Shown here: positions 55,441-64,000 of the stretch, piece after piece
Layout of the letters: the number at the start of each line of letters is the position of its first letter
How positions within the stretch are numbered: the first letter of the stretch is position 1
Assembly: GCF_001280845.1 (NCBI RefSeq)
Contig: NZ_LGHP01000001.1
Span: forward strand, 3,871,333 to 3,935,332
Direction of reading: 5' to 3'
Origin: Bacillus sp. FJAT-28004
GTDB taxonomy: Bacteria > Bacillota > Bacilli > Paenibacillales > Paenibacillaceae
Length of the DNA stretch: 64,000 nt
Position numbers and translations under genes: made by a program
Notes under the pieces: generated by a model
Seen by the model: only the letters and a program-made list of their open reading frames with translations
The model's database searches: none
What the model was told of the DNA's origin: nothing

Positions 55441-55488
55441 AGAAAAAGACGTTTTCCGCGTAATCTTAGCGGGAAGCGTCTTTTTCTG
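55441..55488 (+). terminator. Terminator of the nucleotidase gene
   Basis: Arms AGAAAAAGACG and CGTCTTTTTCT pair, with extra inner pairing around GTTTTCCGCG/CGGGAAGC; T-run inside the 3' arm. Confidence 0.82.
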
Positions 55489-55586
55489 ATGCAAACGGAG
55501 AAAACGATCGTATGATCGAGGCTGGACTGGGCTCATAATAAGACGTTGTTGTTACTTTGAAAATAAAGATTAAGGGGTTATACGAC

Positions 55587-56096
55587 ATGCGCATCTATTC
55601 GTTTCCACCTGTTATAGATGAGCGCTCACGCGTGCTGATTTTGGGTACGGCACCAAGCGTGAAGTCGCTCGAGCACAAGCAATTTTATGGACATCCGCAA
55701 AACTTTATGTGGAGGATTATATATCGTTTGTTTAATGAGTCAGAACCAGATCCTGTGTATGAGAATCGTCTCGCTTTCCTGAAAGAACATCGCTTAGCGT
55801 TGTGGGACGTCATAGAGTCTTGTGAGCGGGAAGGGAGCTTGGATGTGAACATACGTGGAATAGTACCGCAGAAGCTGCCTGAGCTTGTTGCCAAATATCC
55901 AGAGCTGCGCTGCTTCGCTTTTAACGGAAGCAAGGCATACGACACCTTTCAGAAATTTTACCGGGGACATGAAAGCTTTCAAGGCATAACGACCCTGAAG
56001 CTGCCATCCTCCAGTCCAATCCCAACTCAGCGTATGCGGACGCTCGAGGATCGTGTAGGGGCATGGAGTGAAATTGTACCGTTTGCAACAAGTTAA
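55587..56096 (+). CDS. Hypoxanthine-DNA glycosylase (UDG superfamily)
   Basis: The 169-residue protein belongs to the family 6 uracil-DNA glycosylase-like enzymes that remove deaminated adenine (hypoxanthine). The start RIYSFPPVIDERSRVLILGTAPS, the KQFYGHPQNFMWRI motif and the FNGSKAYDTFQKFY helix are typical; the C-terminal LPSSSPIPTQRM motif matches the active-site serine-proline loop. AAGGGG precedes ATG 55587; a TTG 30 bases earlier has no ribosome site. Base-excision repair is the expected role. Confidence 0.85.
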   Translation: MRIYSFPPVIDERSRVLILGTAPSVKSLEHKQFYGHPQNFMWRIIYRLFNESEPDPVYENRLAFLKEHRLALWDVIESCEREGSLDVNIRGIVPQKLPELVAKYPELRCFAFNGSKAYDTFQKFYRGHESFQGITTLKLPSSSPIPTQRMRTLEDRVGAWSEIVPFATS

Positions 56097-56172
56097 CTGG
56101 GCTCTAGCGTTGAAATTAAGAGCCTACCTGTATATAGTAGTTACATAAGATTAGACTGATGACAGGAGCAAG

Positions 56173-56646
56173 ATGATGGCAGACAGCAGGAAAGTGCGAA
56201 TTACATTGGAGAGTGTGCAAGATGGAAGTTCGCATACTCATGCTTACAAAGGTGATTGGTTCCGCAAGGAGAAGTCCATATTTATCCGCTACATCGAGCC
56301 GGCTGTTGAAGGCGATACAGAAGCTGGTGAAATACGGACGCTTATTCGATTCCGGCCAGAAGAAATGTCTATCGTGCGTCGTGGCGCCATTGAGTCGGAG
56401 CAGCTCTTTGTTCGCGGACACAGGAGAGCGGGTCACTATCAATCGCAAATGACATCCTTATCGCTTGAAGCAGAAACGTTGCGGCTGCTGCTTCATGCAC
56501 CGGGCGAAGATGGTGTAAATAAAGAGATGGGCACATTGCCTGAGCAACTTCCTTTTACGATTGAATGGGAGTATGAATTGTACGTTGGTGATCAAATGTC
56601 GGGTCGGTTTCATATCCGGCTCCATATACAGGAGGAACAAAATTAA
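56173..56646 (+). CDS. ywiB: DUF1934 beta-barrel protein, YwiB-like
   Basis: The 157-residue protein shows the calycin-like beta-strand pattern of DUF1934 ([21 protein letters not shown] and [23 protein letters not shown]). It lies directly before argS, as in B. subtilis (ywiB-argS). Function unknown. The start is ATG 56173 or 56176; AGGAGC precedes them. Its stop overlaps the argS ATG. Confidence 0.82.
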   Translation: MMADSRKVRITLESVQDGSSHTHAYKGDWFRKEKSIFIRYIEPAVEGDTEAGEIRTLIRFRPEEMSIVRRGAIESEQLFVRGHRRAGHYQSQMTSLSLEAETLRLLLHAPGEDGVNKEMGTLPEQLPFTIEWEYELYVGDQMSGRFHIRLHIQEEQN

Positions 56647-58325
56647 TGAATGCAAATGTACTAGAGAAGATGTATGAACAAGTCAAAGCGGCCATCGCTG
56701 ATGCAGCGGTAGCAGCTGGTTTAGCAGCGCGGGAAGAGCTTCCAGCGTTTGTGCTGGAGGTGCCTAAGGATAAATCGCATGGTGATTTGGCAACAAATGC
56801 TGCGATGCAGCTAACTAAGCTGGCTAAGAAAAATCCTCGTCAAATTGCAGAAGCGATAGTTGCACATTTGGATACGAAGCAAGCGTCTATTCAAGCAGCG
56901 GAAATTGCGGGCCCGGGTTTTATTAACTTCCGTATGGATAACAGTTATCTCTATCCGGTTGTGGGCGCTGCGCTCGAAGCGGGAGATAATTACGGACGTA
57001 CTTCAGATGGTACCGGCAAAAGCGTACAGGTAGAATTCGTAAGCGCGAATCCTACTGGCAGCTTGCATCTTGGGCATGCTCGCGGCGCCGCTGTTGGCGA
57101 CGCATTGTGCAATGTGCTCGATTACGCGGGCTATGAAGTTACACGCGAATATTACATTAATGATGCGGGGAAACAGGTAGAAAACCTAGCTGTATCCATC
57201 GAAGCTCGTTACCGTCAGGCGCTTGGGCAAACAGCGGAAATGCCTGAGGACGGTTATTATGGCGAGGACATCATTGGCTTTGCAAAACTGCTTGTCGAGC
57301 AAGAGGGCGATAAGCTTCTGGAACTACCGGATCAAGAACGTTTTACGTTTTTCCGGCAGTTTGGCCTTGAGCGGGAGCTTGATAAAATTAAACGCGACCT
57401 CGGAAGATTCCGCGTAGGCTTTGACGTTTGGTACAGTGAAACGGCGCTATACGAGAGCGGACAAGTGGAGCAAGGTCTTGCAGCGCTGAAAGCGACAGGA
57501 CATGTTTATGAGGAAGAAGGAGCGACATGGTTGTCTACCATGACTTTTGGCGACGACAAAAACCGCGTGCTCGTGAAAAATGACGGCTCTTACACTTATT
57601 TGACGCCGGATATCGCTTATCACATGGATAAATACGGACGCGGCTTCGATCAGATGATTAATATTTGGGGCGCTGATCACCATGGTTACATTCCCCGTGT
57701 GAAAGCAGCGATGGAAGCGCTGGGCAATGATCCGAAGAAACTAACCGTGTTAATTGCACAGATGGTAAGCTTGTTCCAGAACGGCGAGAAAATGAAAATG
57801 TCGAAGCGTACGGGCAAAGCGGTCACGATGCAGGACCTTATGGATGAAGTTGGCATCGATGCGATTCGTTACTTCTTCTCGATGCGCAGCATGGATTCGC
57901 ATCTTGATTTCGATATGGATTTGGCTATTTCTACTTCAAATGAGAACCCTGTGTTCTATGTACAATATGCACATGCTCGGATTTGCAGCATTTTCAGACA
58001 AGCAGAGGAGCAAGGTCTTGTTCTTAAATCCTCGGATGCCATTGATTTCAGCAAGCTGACTGCTGAGGGCGAATTTGATCTTTTGCGTAAAATTGGCGAG
58101 CTGCCTCAGGAAATCTCGGAGGCTGCAGCGCAATACGCGCCGCATCGTCTCATTCGTTATGTATATGAACTGGCTTCTCAGTTCCACAGCTATTATAGAG
58201 CGGAGCGCGTCATCACAGAGGATGTTGAACAGTCGCAAGCACGCCTAGCCTTGCTTGGAGCTGTACGTATCGCTATTGCGAACGTGCTTCGTTTGGTCGG
58301 AGTTTCTGCTCCAGAGCGTATGTAA
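56646..58325 (+). CDS. argS: Arginyl-tRNA synthetase
   Basis: The 559-residue class I synthetase has an N-terminal Add-1 domain, the HIGH-type motif HLGHA in [17 protein letters not shown], the KMSK motif in [14 protein letters not shown], and the C-terminal anticodon-binding domain ending VSAPERM. No gaps or unusual features. The ATG overlaps ywiB's stop (taATGa), a coupled arrangement with AGGAGG upstream. Confidence 0.97.
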   Translation: MNANVLEKMYEQVKAAIADAAVAAGLAAREELPAFVLEVPKDKSHGDLATNAAMQLTKLAKKNPRQIAEAIVAHLDTKQASIQAAEIAGPGFINFRMDNSYLYPVVGAALEAGDNYGRTSDGTGKSVQVEFVSANPTGSLHLGHARGAAVGDALCNVLDYAGYEVTREYYINDAGKQVENLAVSIEARYRQALGQTAEMPEDGYYGEDIIGFAKLLVEQEGDKLLELPDQERFTFFRQFGLERELDKIKRDLGRFRVGFDVWYSETALYESGQVEQGLAALKATGHVYEEEGATWLSTMTFGDDKNRVLVKNDGSYTYLTPDIAYHMDKYGRGFDQMINIWGADHHGYIPRVKAAMEALGNDPKKLTVLIAQMVSLFQNGEKMKMSKRTGKAVTMQDLMDEVGIDAIRYFFSMRSMDSHLDFDMDLAISTSNENPVFYVQYAHARICSIFRQAEEQGLVLKSSDAIDFSKLTAEGEFDLLRKIGELPQEISEAAAQYAPHRLIRYVYELASQFHSYYRAERVITEDVEQSQARLALLGAVRIAIANVLRLVGVSAPERM

Positions 58326-58346
58326 TAAGTTTTGTTTCATAAAAAT

Positions 58347-58377
58347 AAACCGTGGACTCATACTTTATCCACGGTTT
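58347..58377 (-). terminator. Bidirectional terminator between argS and the S8 protease
   Basis: A 10-bp perfect stem (58347-58356 with 58368-58377) with an 11-base loop; a T-run follows on the minus strand. The stop codon of the minus-strand protease lies in the loop. Confidence 0.78.
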
Positions 58378-59494
58378 GCATCATACGCATCACGTCAAGC
58401 TCGCCGATCGTTCGGCGGGCTTTGCTGCCTCTTAGGGGCTGAACAGAACGTTTAATAATAGACTTGATCTCGGTAGGTGTAAGTCCCGGCCTATGTGCAA
58501 GCAGAAGCGCGATTGCTCCGCTGATATGAGAGGTAGCCATGGAGGTTCCGCTCATTTCGTTATATTTGCCGCGAAGCCATGCTGATACGATTTTTTCGCC
58601 GGGCGCATACACGTCAATATAGGTGCCGCGGTTGCTAAATGGTGCAACACGGCGGAGTTTATTCGTAGCGCCAACGGCAATCGTCTGAGGGTAGCGGGCT
58701 GGATAATCAACGGAACGACGCTTCCCGTCATTGCCGGAGGAAGCAACGATAATGACGCCCGCATTGTGAGCATTTATAACGGCTCCAAGCAGCGCTTTGC
58801 TTTTGGTTTTCATACCGAAGCTCATGTTGATGACGTTCATGCGATTGCGGATACACCATTCGATTCCGAGAATGATGTCGGAAACGAATGCGCTCCCATT
58901 ATGGTCAAAAGCCTTCACAGGCGAGATTAACGCACGCGGGGCTACGCCAATCATGCCCTGTAGTTGATTTGCTGCGGCAATGGTACCTGCGATATGTGTA
59001 CCGTGGCCGTTATCGTCATGGGGGAGCATGCTGCGGTTGAGAAGGTTGATGCCCCTAGAGAGTGATTGGCGAAGATCGGGATGGCTGAAGTCGGCTCCCG
59101 TATCAATAACGCCGACTTTGACCTTGTGGCCGGTCGTTGTGCTCCAGGCTAGCGGGGCTTTGATCTGATTTACGCCCCAGGGGACGCCCTTATCTACAAT
59201 AATCGACTTTTGTGGTGAGGAATGTACGCTGATTTTACAATCTTTCTCAATCCATACACGACCGGAGAAACGCTCCAGTGTTTCCTCTGCCGGCAAAGTA
59301 CAGGCTATTCCGAGAATACTGGGCAATTGTCTAATGCTTTTTTGTGGCGAAGCTGATGAAGTGACCTTAGGTAATTGCTGTAGGAAGTATCGGTAGTCGC
59401 TCGCACGTTGAAAGCGAATGATCCGCTTTACAGTCGTTGTGCCCGTGCGAGCCATCATATCCTGCAACATACGGATAAAAGCGACGGTGTCCAA
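58358..59494 (-). CDS. Subtilisin-type serine protease (S8)
   Basis: The 378-residue protein has a short N-terminal propeptide-like part (about residues 1-110) and an S8 domain with the Asp in VGVIDTGADFSH, His in DDNGHGTHIAGT and Ser in SGTSMATSHISG. It has no signal peptide or membrane helix, unlike secreted subtilisins. An intracellular or non-classical route is implied. I start at TTG 59494 with GGAGGGG eight bases upstream; the longer frame from 59521 starts upstream of that site. Its terminator hairpin overlaps the stop codon. Confidence 0.85.
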   Translation of the reverse strand: MDTVAFIRMLQDMMARTGTTTVKRIIRFQRASDYRYFLQQLPKVTSSASPQKSIRQLPSILGIACTLPAEETLERFSGRVWIEKDCKISVHSSPQKSIIVDKGVPWGVNQIKAPLAWSTTTGHKVKVGVIDTGADFSHPDLRQSLSRGINLLNRSMLPHDDNGHGTHIAGTIAAANQLQGMIGVAPRALISPVKAFDHNGSAFVSDIILGIEWCIRNRMNVINMSFGMKTKSKALLGAVINAHNAGVIIVASSGNDGKRRSVDYPARYPQTIAVGATNKLRRVAPFSNRGTYIDVYAPGEKIVSAWLRGKYNEMSGTSMATSHISGAIALLLAHRPGLTPTEIKSIIKRSVQPLRGSKARRTIGELDVMRMMQTVDKV

Positions 59495-59955
59495 ACTTGG
59501 CTTCCCCTCCCGACGGACCATGCTGAACTATTGTATGAACGAGCGCTCTAGAACGCATGAGCAACTTGCCTTTTTTCACATAATTAGGCTGAAAACCGTG
59601 TCAAAAATCGCCTGGGGACATACGATGAACAAAGAGTTCTCAGGGGCTCTTACGACCAAGGTACGTTGCCTCGTGTCATGGCCGGATGGATACAGTCAAA
59701 GCGGAAGGACTATCCTTTCGCTTTTTGCATATAAGTCCAAGCTATGCTGGAAGCAGCATGGTCCGCTTGCTTTTTTATAGGAAATAGGTTTTACTATACT
59801 TTGACTAGCGTAAACGGCAGGTGCGAGCCACTGGCAGTTACTGACCGTTGAGCAATTGAATGTGAGCGGTGTATAAGAGGGAAACGTACACGATCCTTGC
59901 ATTTTATAGGTAAGAACGAGTACATAATTTGAATGGCAAGAGAGGATGTGTCCAT
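59495..59955 (+). other. Divergent region between the S8 protease and rpoE
   Basis: This 461-base gap has a terminator-like hairpin on the plus strand at 59698-59725 (AAAGCGGAAGGA/TCCTTTCGCTTT, then a T-run), a second hairpin ATGCTG/CAGCAT near 59745, and the rpoE promoter. A 51-codon frame from 59622 overlaps the hairpin and looks non-coding. The meaning of the hairpin, with no gene above it, is unclear. Confidence 0.45.
59848..59877 (+). promoter_or_regulatory. Possible promoter of rpoE
   Basis: TTGAGC (59848-59853), 18 bases, TATAAG (59872-59877), about 79 bases before the ATG. Confidence 0.5.
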
Positions 59956-60525
59956 ATGAGCAGCAGCAATTTCACGTTAAAGCTGGATCCTGAACGTATG
60001 AAGGAAATGCCTATGGTCGATTTGGCCTTTGAAGTGCTGAAAGCGGCTAATACACCTTACTACTATCGCGATCTAATGATGGAGATCGCTAAAATACGCG
60101 GTCTTTCCGCAGACGGAATCAACCAGTTCATCGCCCAAGTGTATACGGAAATCAACATTGATGGACGTTTTGCTTGCGTTGGCAGCAATATGTGGGGACT
60201 GAAACGCTGGTATCCAGTGGAGCGTTCCGAAGATCCTGTAGGTAATGCGAAGCGTACGCGTATCATTAACGACGATGATGATCTCGAAGATGATGATGTA
60301 TTTGCGGATGAAGAAGAGGATACTTACGCAGAGGCTGAAGAAGACTACGATGTATTCGACGAGGACCGTGAGGACTTCGAAGAGGCTGAAGAGGAAGCGG
60401 AAGTCGATGAGGAAGTTGGTATCGACGACGAGGAGCTAGAGGAAGAAGTCGATGGCGAACTCGATGCGGATGATGATGAGTCGGATGATGAGGAATTTGA
60501 AGACGAAGATGAGAGTGATAAGTAG
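59956..60525 (+). CDS. rpoE: DNA-directed RNA polymerase subunit delta
   Basis: The 189-residue protein has the folded N-terminal HARE-HTH-type domain (MPMVDLAFEVLKAANTPYYYRDLMMEI and INIDGRFACVGSNMWGLKRWYP) and a long, almost purely Asp/Glu C-terminal tail. Delta aids RNA polymerase recycling in Gram-positives. AGAGAGGATG precedes ATG 59956; a frame 27 bases longer is less likely. The order rpoE-pyrG-spo0F is the same as in B. subtilis. Confidence 0.95.
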   Translation: MSSSNFTLKLDPERMKEMPMVDLAFEVLKAANTPYYYRDLMMEIAKIRGLSADGINQFIAQVYTEINIDGRFACVGSNMWGLKRWYPVERSEDPVGNAKRTRIINDDDDLEDDDVFADEEEDTYAEAEEDYDVFDEDREDFEEAEEEAEVDEEVGIDDEELEEEVDGELDADDDESDDEEFEDEDESDK

Positions 60526-60658
60526 TTTGCTGAAAGTGTAAGGCGGTCTAAGCATTGAGCTTATATGCCTTCATGCACTTATCTGCGGTACGAGCTCTGC
60601 TCTCTACTGACGGCTAAAGTCGTTTGAGCAGGAGTGAGGAATATCCAGTCAGTTTCGC

Positions 60659-60878
60659 TTGACAGGTGCTACGAGCGCAGAGTAAACTATCTCATGGGCT
60701 TAAGATTCGGTTAACAAATAACGCATACAAGCGTAAACGACTAGTTTCGTCTTTTGGCGAGAAGGTCCAGTTTCGCTGTGAAATAGAAGTAGAGCATTAC
60801 ATATTGCTGATGCTTGCTTGTATTTTTATATATGCCAAAAAAGGAAAAGTGCCCCGTTGCTACGGGTGTCACTTTTTT
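60659..60878 (+). ncRNA. Candidate independent non-coding transcript between rpoE and pyrG
   Basis: A promoter-like TTGACA (60659-60664) with TAAACT 18 bases later (60683-60688) and a terminator-like hairpin at 60843-60878 (AAAAGTG/CACTTTT with inner CCCCGT/ACGGG, then seven T) bound an unassigned stretch of about 185 bases. The one frame in it lacks a ribosome site and good composition. The 10-mer CAGTTTCGCT occurs at about 60650 and again near 60768. The first 130 bases after rpoE hold nothing I can name. Confidence 0.4.
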
Positions 60879-60991
60879 TGTTTGTGAGGGATGGGTCTGT
60901 AGGATGCATTCCCACAAATTGGATGGATAGGCGGAGTGTATCCGCATCCATGTTTATCGAGTAAATGGGCAAACCTAAACATTAACCATAG

Positions 60992-62614
<1,623 letters not shown>

Positions 62615-62678
62615 TTTATAGCATTTTCGATTAATGACATATTCTATAACAACATCTGATAAGTTTTTCTCTTGGCGA

Positions 62679-62708
62679 GAAGGATTATATACCCACTTTA
62701 GCGAATAT
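62679..62708 (+). promoter_or_regulatory. Sigma-H promoter of spo0F
   Basis: GAAGGATTA (62679-62687) and AGCGAATAT (62700-62708), 12 bases apart, match the sigma-H consensus RnAGGAwWW-N11-12-RnnGAATww at every defined base. It lies 63 bases before the start codon. B. subtilis spo0F also has a sigma-H promoter. Confidence 0.8.
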
Positions 62709-62771
62709 ATTAACGATTATGGAAGAGTTGGCCATTTTTGTGAGTGAGCTCATTTGCGGGGGGATTTGGAG

Positions 62772-63170
62772 TTGGATAAGAAGAAAGTGTTGATCGTTGA
62801 TGATCAGAACGGTATTCGCGTATTGCTCATGGAAGTTTTCAGCAGCGAGGGATATAATACTTTCCAAGCGTCTAATGGCAAGCTGGCTTTGGAAATCGTC
62901 AAGAACGATGCTCCTGATCTTGTTCTGTTGGATATGAAAATCCCTGGTATGGATGGTCTAGAAATTTTAAAGCATGTTAAAGCTATCGACCGTAACATTA
63001 AAGTCATCATGATGACCGCATACGGTGAATTGGATATGATTAAAGAAGCGACCGATCTCGGGGCATTAATGCACTTTACGAAACCTTTCGACATCGATGA
63101 GATGCGAATTGCGGTTAATATGCAGCTGCGAGGCGGTAACTCCACAAGTCGTTTTGCAATAGGCTCCTGA
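62772..63170 (+). CDS. spo0F: Sporulation phosphorelay response regulator Spo0F
   Basis: A single receiver domain of 132 residues without an output domain. Acidic residues D10 and D11 in VLIVDDQ, the phosphoacceptor D54 in [13 protein letters not shown], the Thr/Ala in MMTAYGEL, and Lys in HFTKPFD are all in the Spo0F places. It passes phosphate from sporulation kinases to Spo0B. The start is TTG 62772, with GGGGGGAT upstream; a frame 18 bases longer is less likely. A sigma-H promoter lies upstream. Confidence 0.93.
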   Translation: MDKKKVLIVDDQNGIRVLLMEVFSSEGYNTFQASNGKLALEIVKNDAPDLVLLDMKIPGMDGLEILKHVKAIDRNIKVIMMTAYGELDMIKEATDLGALMHFTKPFDIDEMRIAVNMQLRGGNSTSRFAIGS

Positions 63171-63180
63171 TTTAGCGAAT

Positions 63181-63223
63181 AAACGGCATCGTCTCTTACT
63201 TGAAGGCGATGTCGTTTTTTTCA
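63181..63223 (+). terminator. Terminator of spo0F
   Basis: Arms AAACGGCATCG (63181-63191) and CGATGTCGTTT (63207-63217), with one G-U pair, followed by T. Confidence 0.82.
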
Positions 63224-63248
63224 TTTATTGGTAATAGCAAAACAAGCT

Positions 63249-63278
63249 TTACCATTCCAAGGCTCATTATGTTATAAT
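63249..63278 (+). promoter_or_regulatory. Promoter-like element of the former fba gene
   Basis: TTACCA (63249-63254) and a perfect TATAAT (63273-63278), 18 bases apart, lie 65 bases before the fba remnant. TTTACC one base earlier would give a 19-base spacer. It may still make a transcript. Confidence 0.45.
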
Positions 63279-63342
63279 GTCTCAGAATGACAAGTCGGAG
63301 CGAGCTGGAGGAAGAAAGATAACATTTACGAGGAAGGCAACG

Positions 63343-63563
63343 ATCTCGTTAGTTCCTATGAATGAATTTTGTCAAGCGCTTAAAGCAAGCAAGATACAAC
63401 AGGTCGGTTCAACATTAACAACAGGGCTTTTACACAAACGATTGTTGAATCTGCTATGGAAGAAAATTCACCGTTTATACGCAGGGTCAGCGAAAGCGCC
63501 TTGAAATATATGGACATTGAATTCACTGTTGCAATAGCATGTGCTGCGGCAAAAAATATCTAG
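63343..63563 (+). pseudogene. fba: Decayed 5' remnant of fructose-bisphosphate aldolase (class II)
   Basis: Translating across one frameshift gives an aldolase N-terminus: ISLVPMNEFCQALKASKIQQ in the first frame, then, after about base 63410, GRFNINNRAFTQTIVESAME, NSPFIRRVSESALKYM and IEFTVAIACAAA in the next frame. This follows the class II pattern PLVSM, GQFNINNLEFTQAI, SPVILGVSEGA. The original ATG reads ATC at 63343, a 4-base deletion near 63410 fits the frameshift, and the frame stops at TAG 63561. The rest of the gene (about 640 bases) is gone. The place, between spo0F and murA, is where fba lies in B. subtilis. A working aldolase must sit elsewhere. Confidence 0.8.
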
Positions 63564-63772
63564 TCTTCCAATCGATTTGAGTCTTGTTAATGTACCTTTT
63601 AGAGAAACATGCTGCTAAAACAAATACAATTCATTAAATGCAAGCAGTTAACGCTGATGCATTTGAACAACGCAAATACTGACAGCTGTGCTCAGTGAGA
63701 AGCTGGCTGTTTTCAAGAAAAATCCGTTTGTTCGGAAGTAACAACCAAGTGTAATAACAGGAGCAAAGGAAT

Positions 63773-63828
63773 AAACCGCCTCATAACGGCAAGTGGGTTT
63801 AACACTCGCTTGCTTTGGCGGTTTTTCC
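63773..63828 (+). terminator. Hairpin before murA
   Basis: Arms AAACCGCC and GGCGGTTT with an inner GCAAGTG/CACTCGCTTGC pairing are followed by T. It would end any transcript from the old fba promoter. No feature is recognised in the 200 bases between the remnant and this hairpin. Confidence 0.75.
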
Positions 63829-63866
63829 TTTATTCTCTTCCAATCTACGGGAGGAACTATAATTAG

Positions 63867-64000
63867 ATGGAGAAATTGATGATACGCGGTGGACGGCCGC
63901 TTCGCGGCACCGTTCAAATCAGCGGAGCCAAGAACAGCGCGGTGGCTCTTGTACCTGCTGCTATTTTAGCAGAATCAGAAGTTGTGTTGGATAATTTGCC
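63867..64000 (+). CDS. murA: UDP-GlcNAc 1-carboxyvinyltransferase, N-terminal part
   Basis: Only the first 44 codons fall inside the window. The sequence [20 protein letters not shown] followed by [14 protein letters not shown] is the typical MurA start, including the Lys-Asn pair that binds substrate. The enzyme adds enolpyruvate to UDP-GlcNAc, the first committed step of peptidoglycan synthesis. GGGAGGA lies 11 bases upstream of ATG 63867. The gene runs off the end. Confidence 0.93.
   Translation, partial: MEKLMIRGGRPLRGTVQISGAKNSAVALVPAAILAESEVVLDNL

Noticed and set aside
59622..59780. A short frame (MNKEFSGALTTK start) above rpoE
   Set aside because: It overlaps a terminator hairpin and has only a weak ribosome site; coding use is unlikely.
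60666..60887. A 73-codon frame between rpoE and pyrG
   Set aside because: No ribosome site; it runs into the terminator hairpin and has a composition unlike the neighbouring genes.
63277..63504. A 75-codon frame after spo0F as a real gene
   Set aside because: Its start overlaps a TATAAT box, it has no ribosome site, and its second half becomes aldolase-like only in another frame; it is part of the fba remnant.

Overview
The window looks like chromosome of a spore-forming Bacillota of the Paenibacillaceae type (Paenibacillus, Cohnella or a close relative). Evidence: strong AGGAGG-type ribosome sites with frequent TTG/GTG starts, a Spo0F regulator, a Spo0E-like phosphatase, an SspP spore protein, RNA polymerase delta subunit, and Bacillus-like gene neighbourhoods (guaB-dacA-pdxST-serS-tRNA-Ser; pbpG-like-speE-speB; ywiB-argS; rpoE-pyrG-spo0F-[fba]-murA). 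No insertion sequence, prophage or CRISPR array was seen.

Layout. 1-9.7 kb: tail of a 5S rRNA, an Eis-type acetyltransferase, guaB, dacA, pdxS-pdxT-serS, tRNA-Ser, small proteins including SspP, and a lipoprotein. 9.8-14.1 kb: small membrane proteins, a PadR regulator overlapping a gene for a SEDS (RodA/FtsW) protein fused to an N-terminal HAAS domain, tRNA-Arg and an Ohr peroxidase. 14.2-20.7 kb: a five-gene minus-strand operon (ATP-grasp ligase, MurE-like ligase, AsnB-type amidotransferase, C39-like peptidase with a Cna-B-like domain, Asp/Glu racemase), read here as a candidate peptidoglycan side-chain system. 21.2-23.9 kb: Spo0E-like phosphatase, tadA, and an orphan PAS histidine kinase whose upstream region holds a cluster of DnaA boxes.

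24.2-32.6 kb: LacI-type regulator, rluF, motAB, an EAL-domain phosphodiesterase with Spo0A-like boxes at its promoter, a GNAT enzyme and an MFS transporter. 32.6-39.5 kb: photolyase, an NlpC/P60 hydrolase under a c-di-AMP (ydaO) riboswitch, membrane proteins, an M1 peptidase and ywhD. 39.7-42.7 kb: an ECF sigma/anti-sigma operon whose sigma gene seems to start at ATT. 43.8-48.6 kb: the qoxABCD terminal oxidase. 48.8-58.3 kb: a class A PBP, speE-speB, a secreted nucleotidase with LysM, a hypoxanthine-DNA glycosylase and ywiB-argS. 58.4-64 kb: an S8 protease, rpoE, pyrG, spo0F behind a near-ideal sigma-H promoter, a decayed remnant of fba, and the start of murA.

Themes are cell-wall synthesis and remodelling (dacA, SEDS protein, MurE-like operon, NlpC/P60, PBP, murA) and sporulation control (spo0F, Spo0E-like, orphan kinase, Spo0A-like boxes). 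Starts were chosen from Shine-Dalgarno spacing, so several differ from the longest reading frame. Functions come from motif recognition by eye; no database search was possible.
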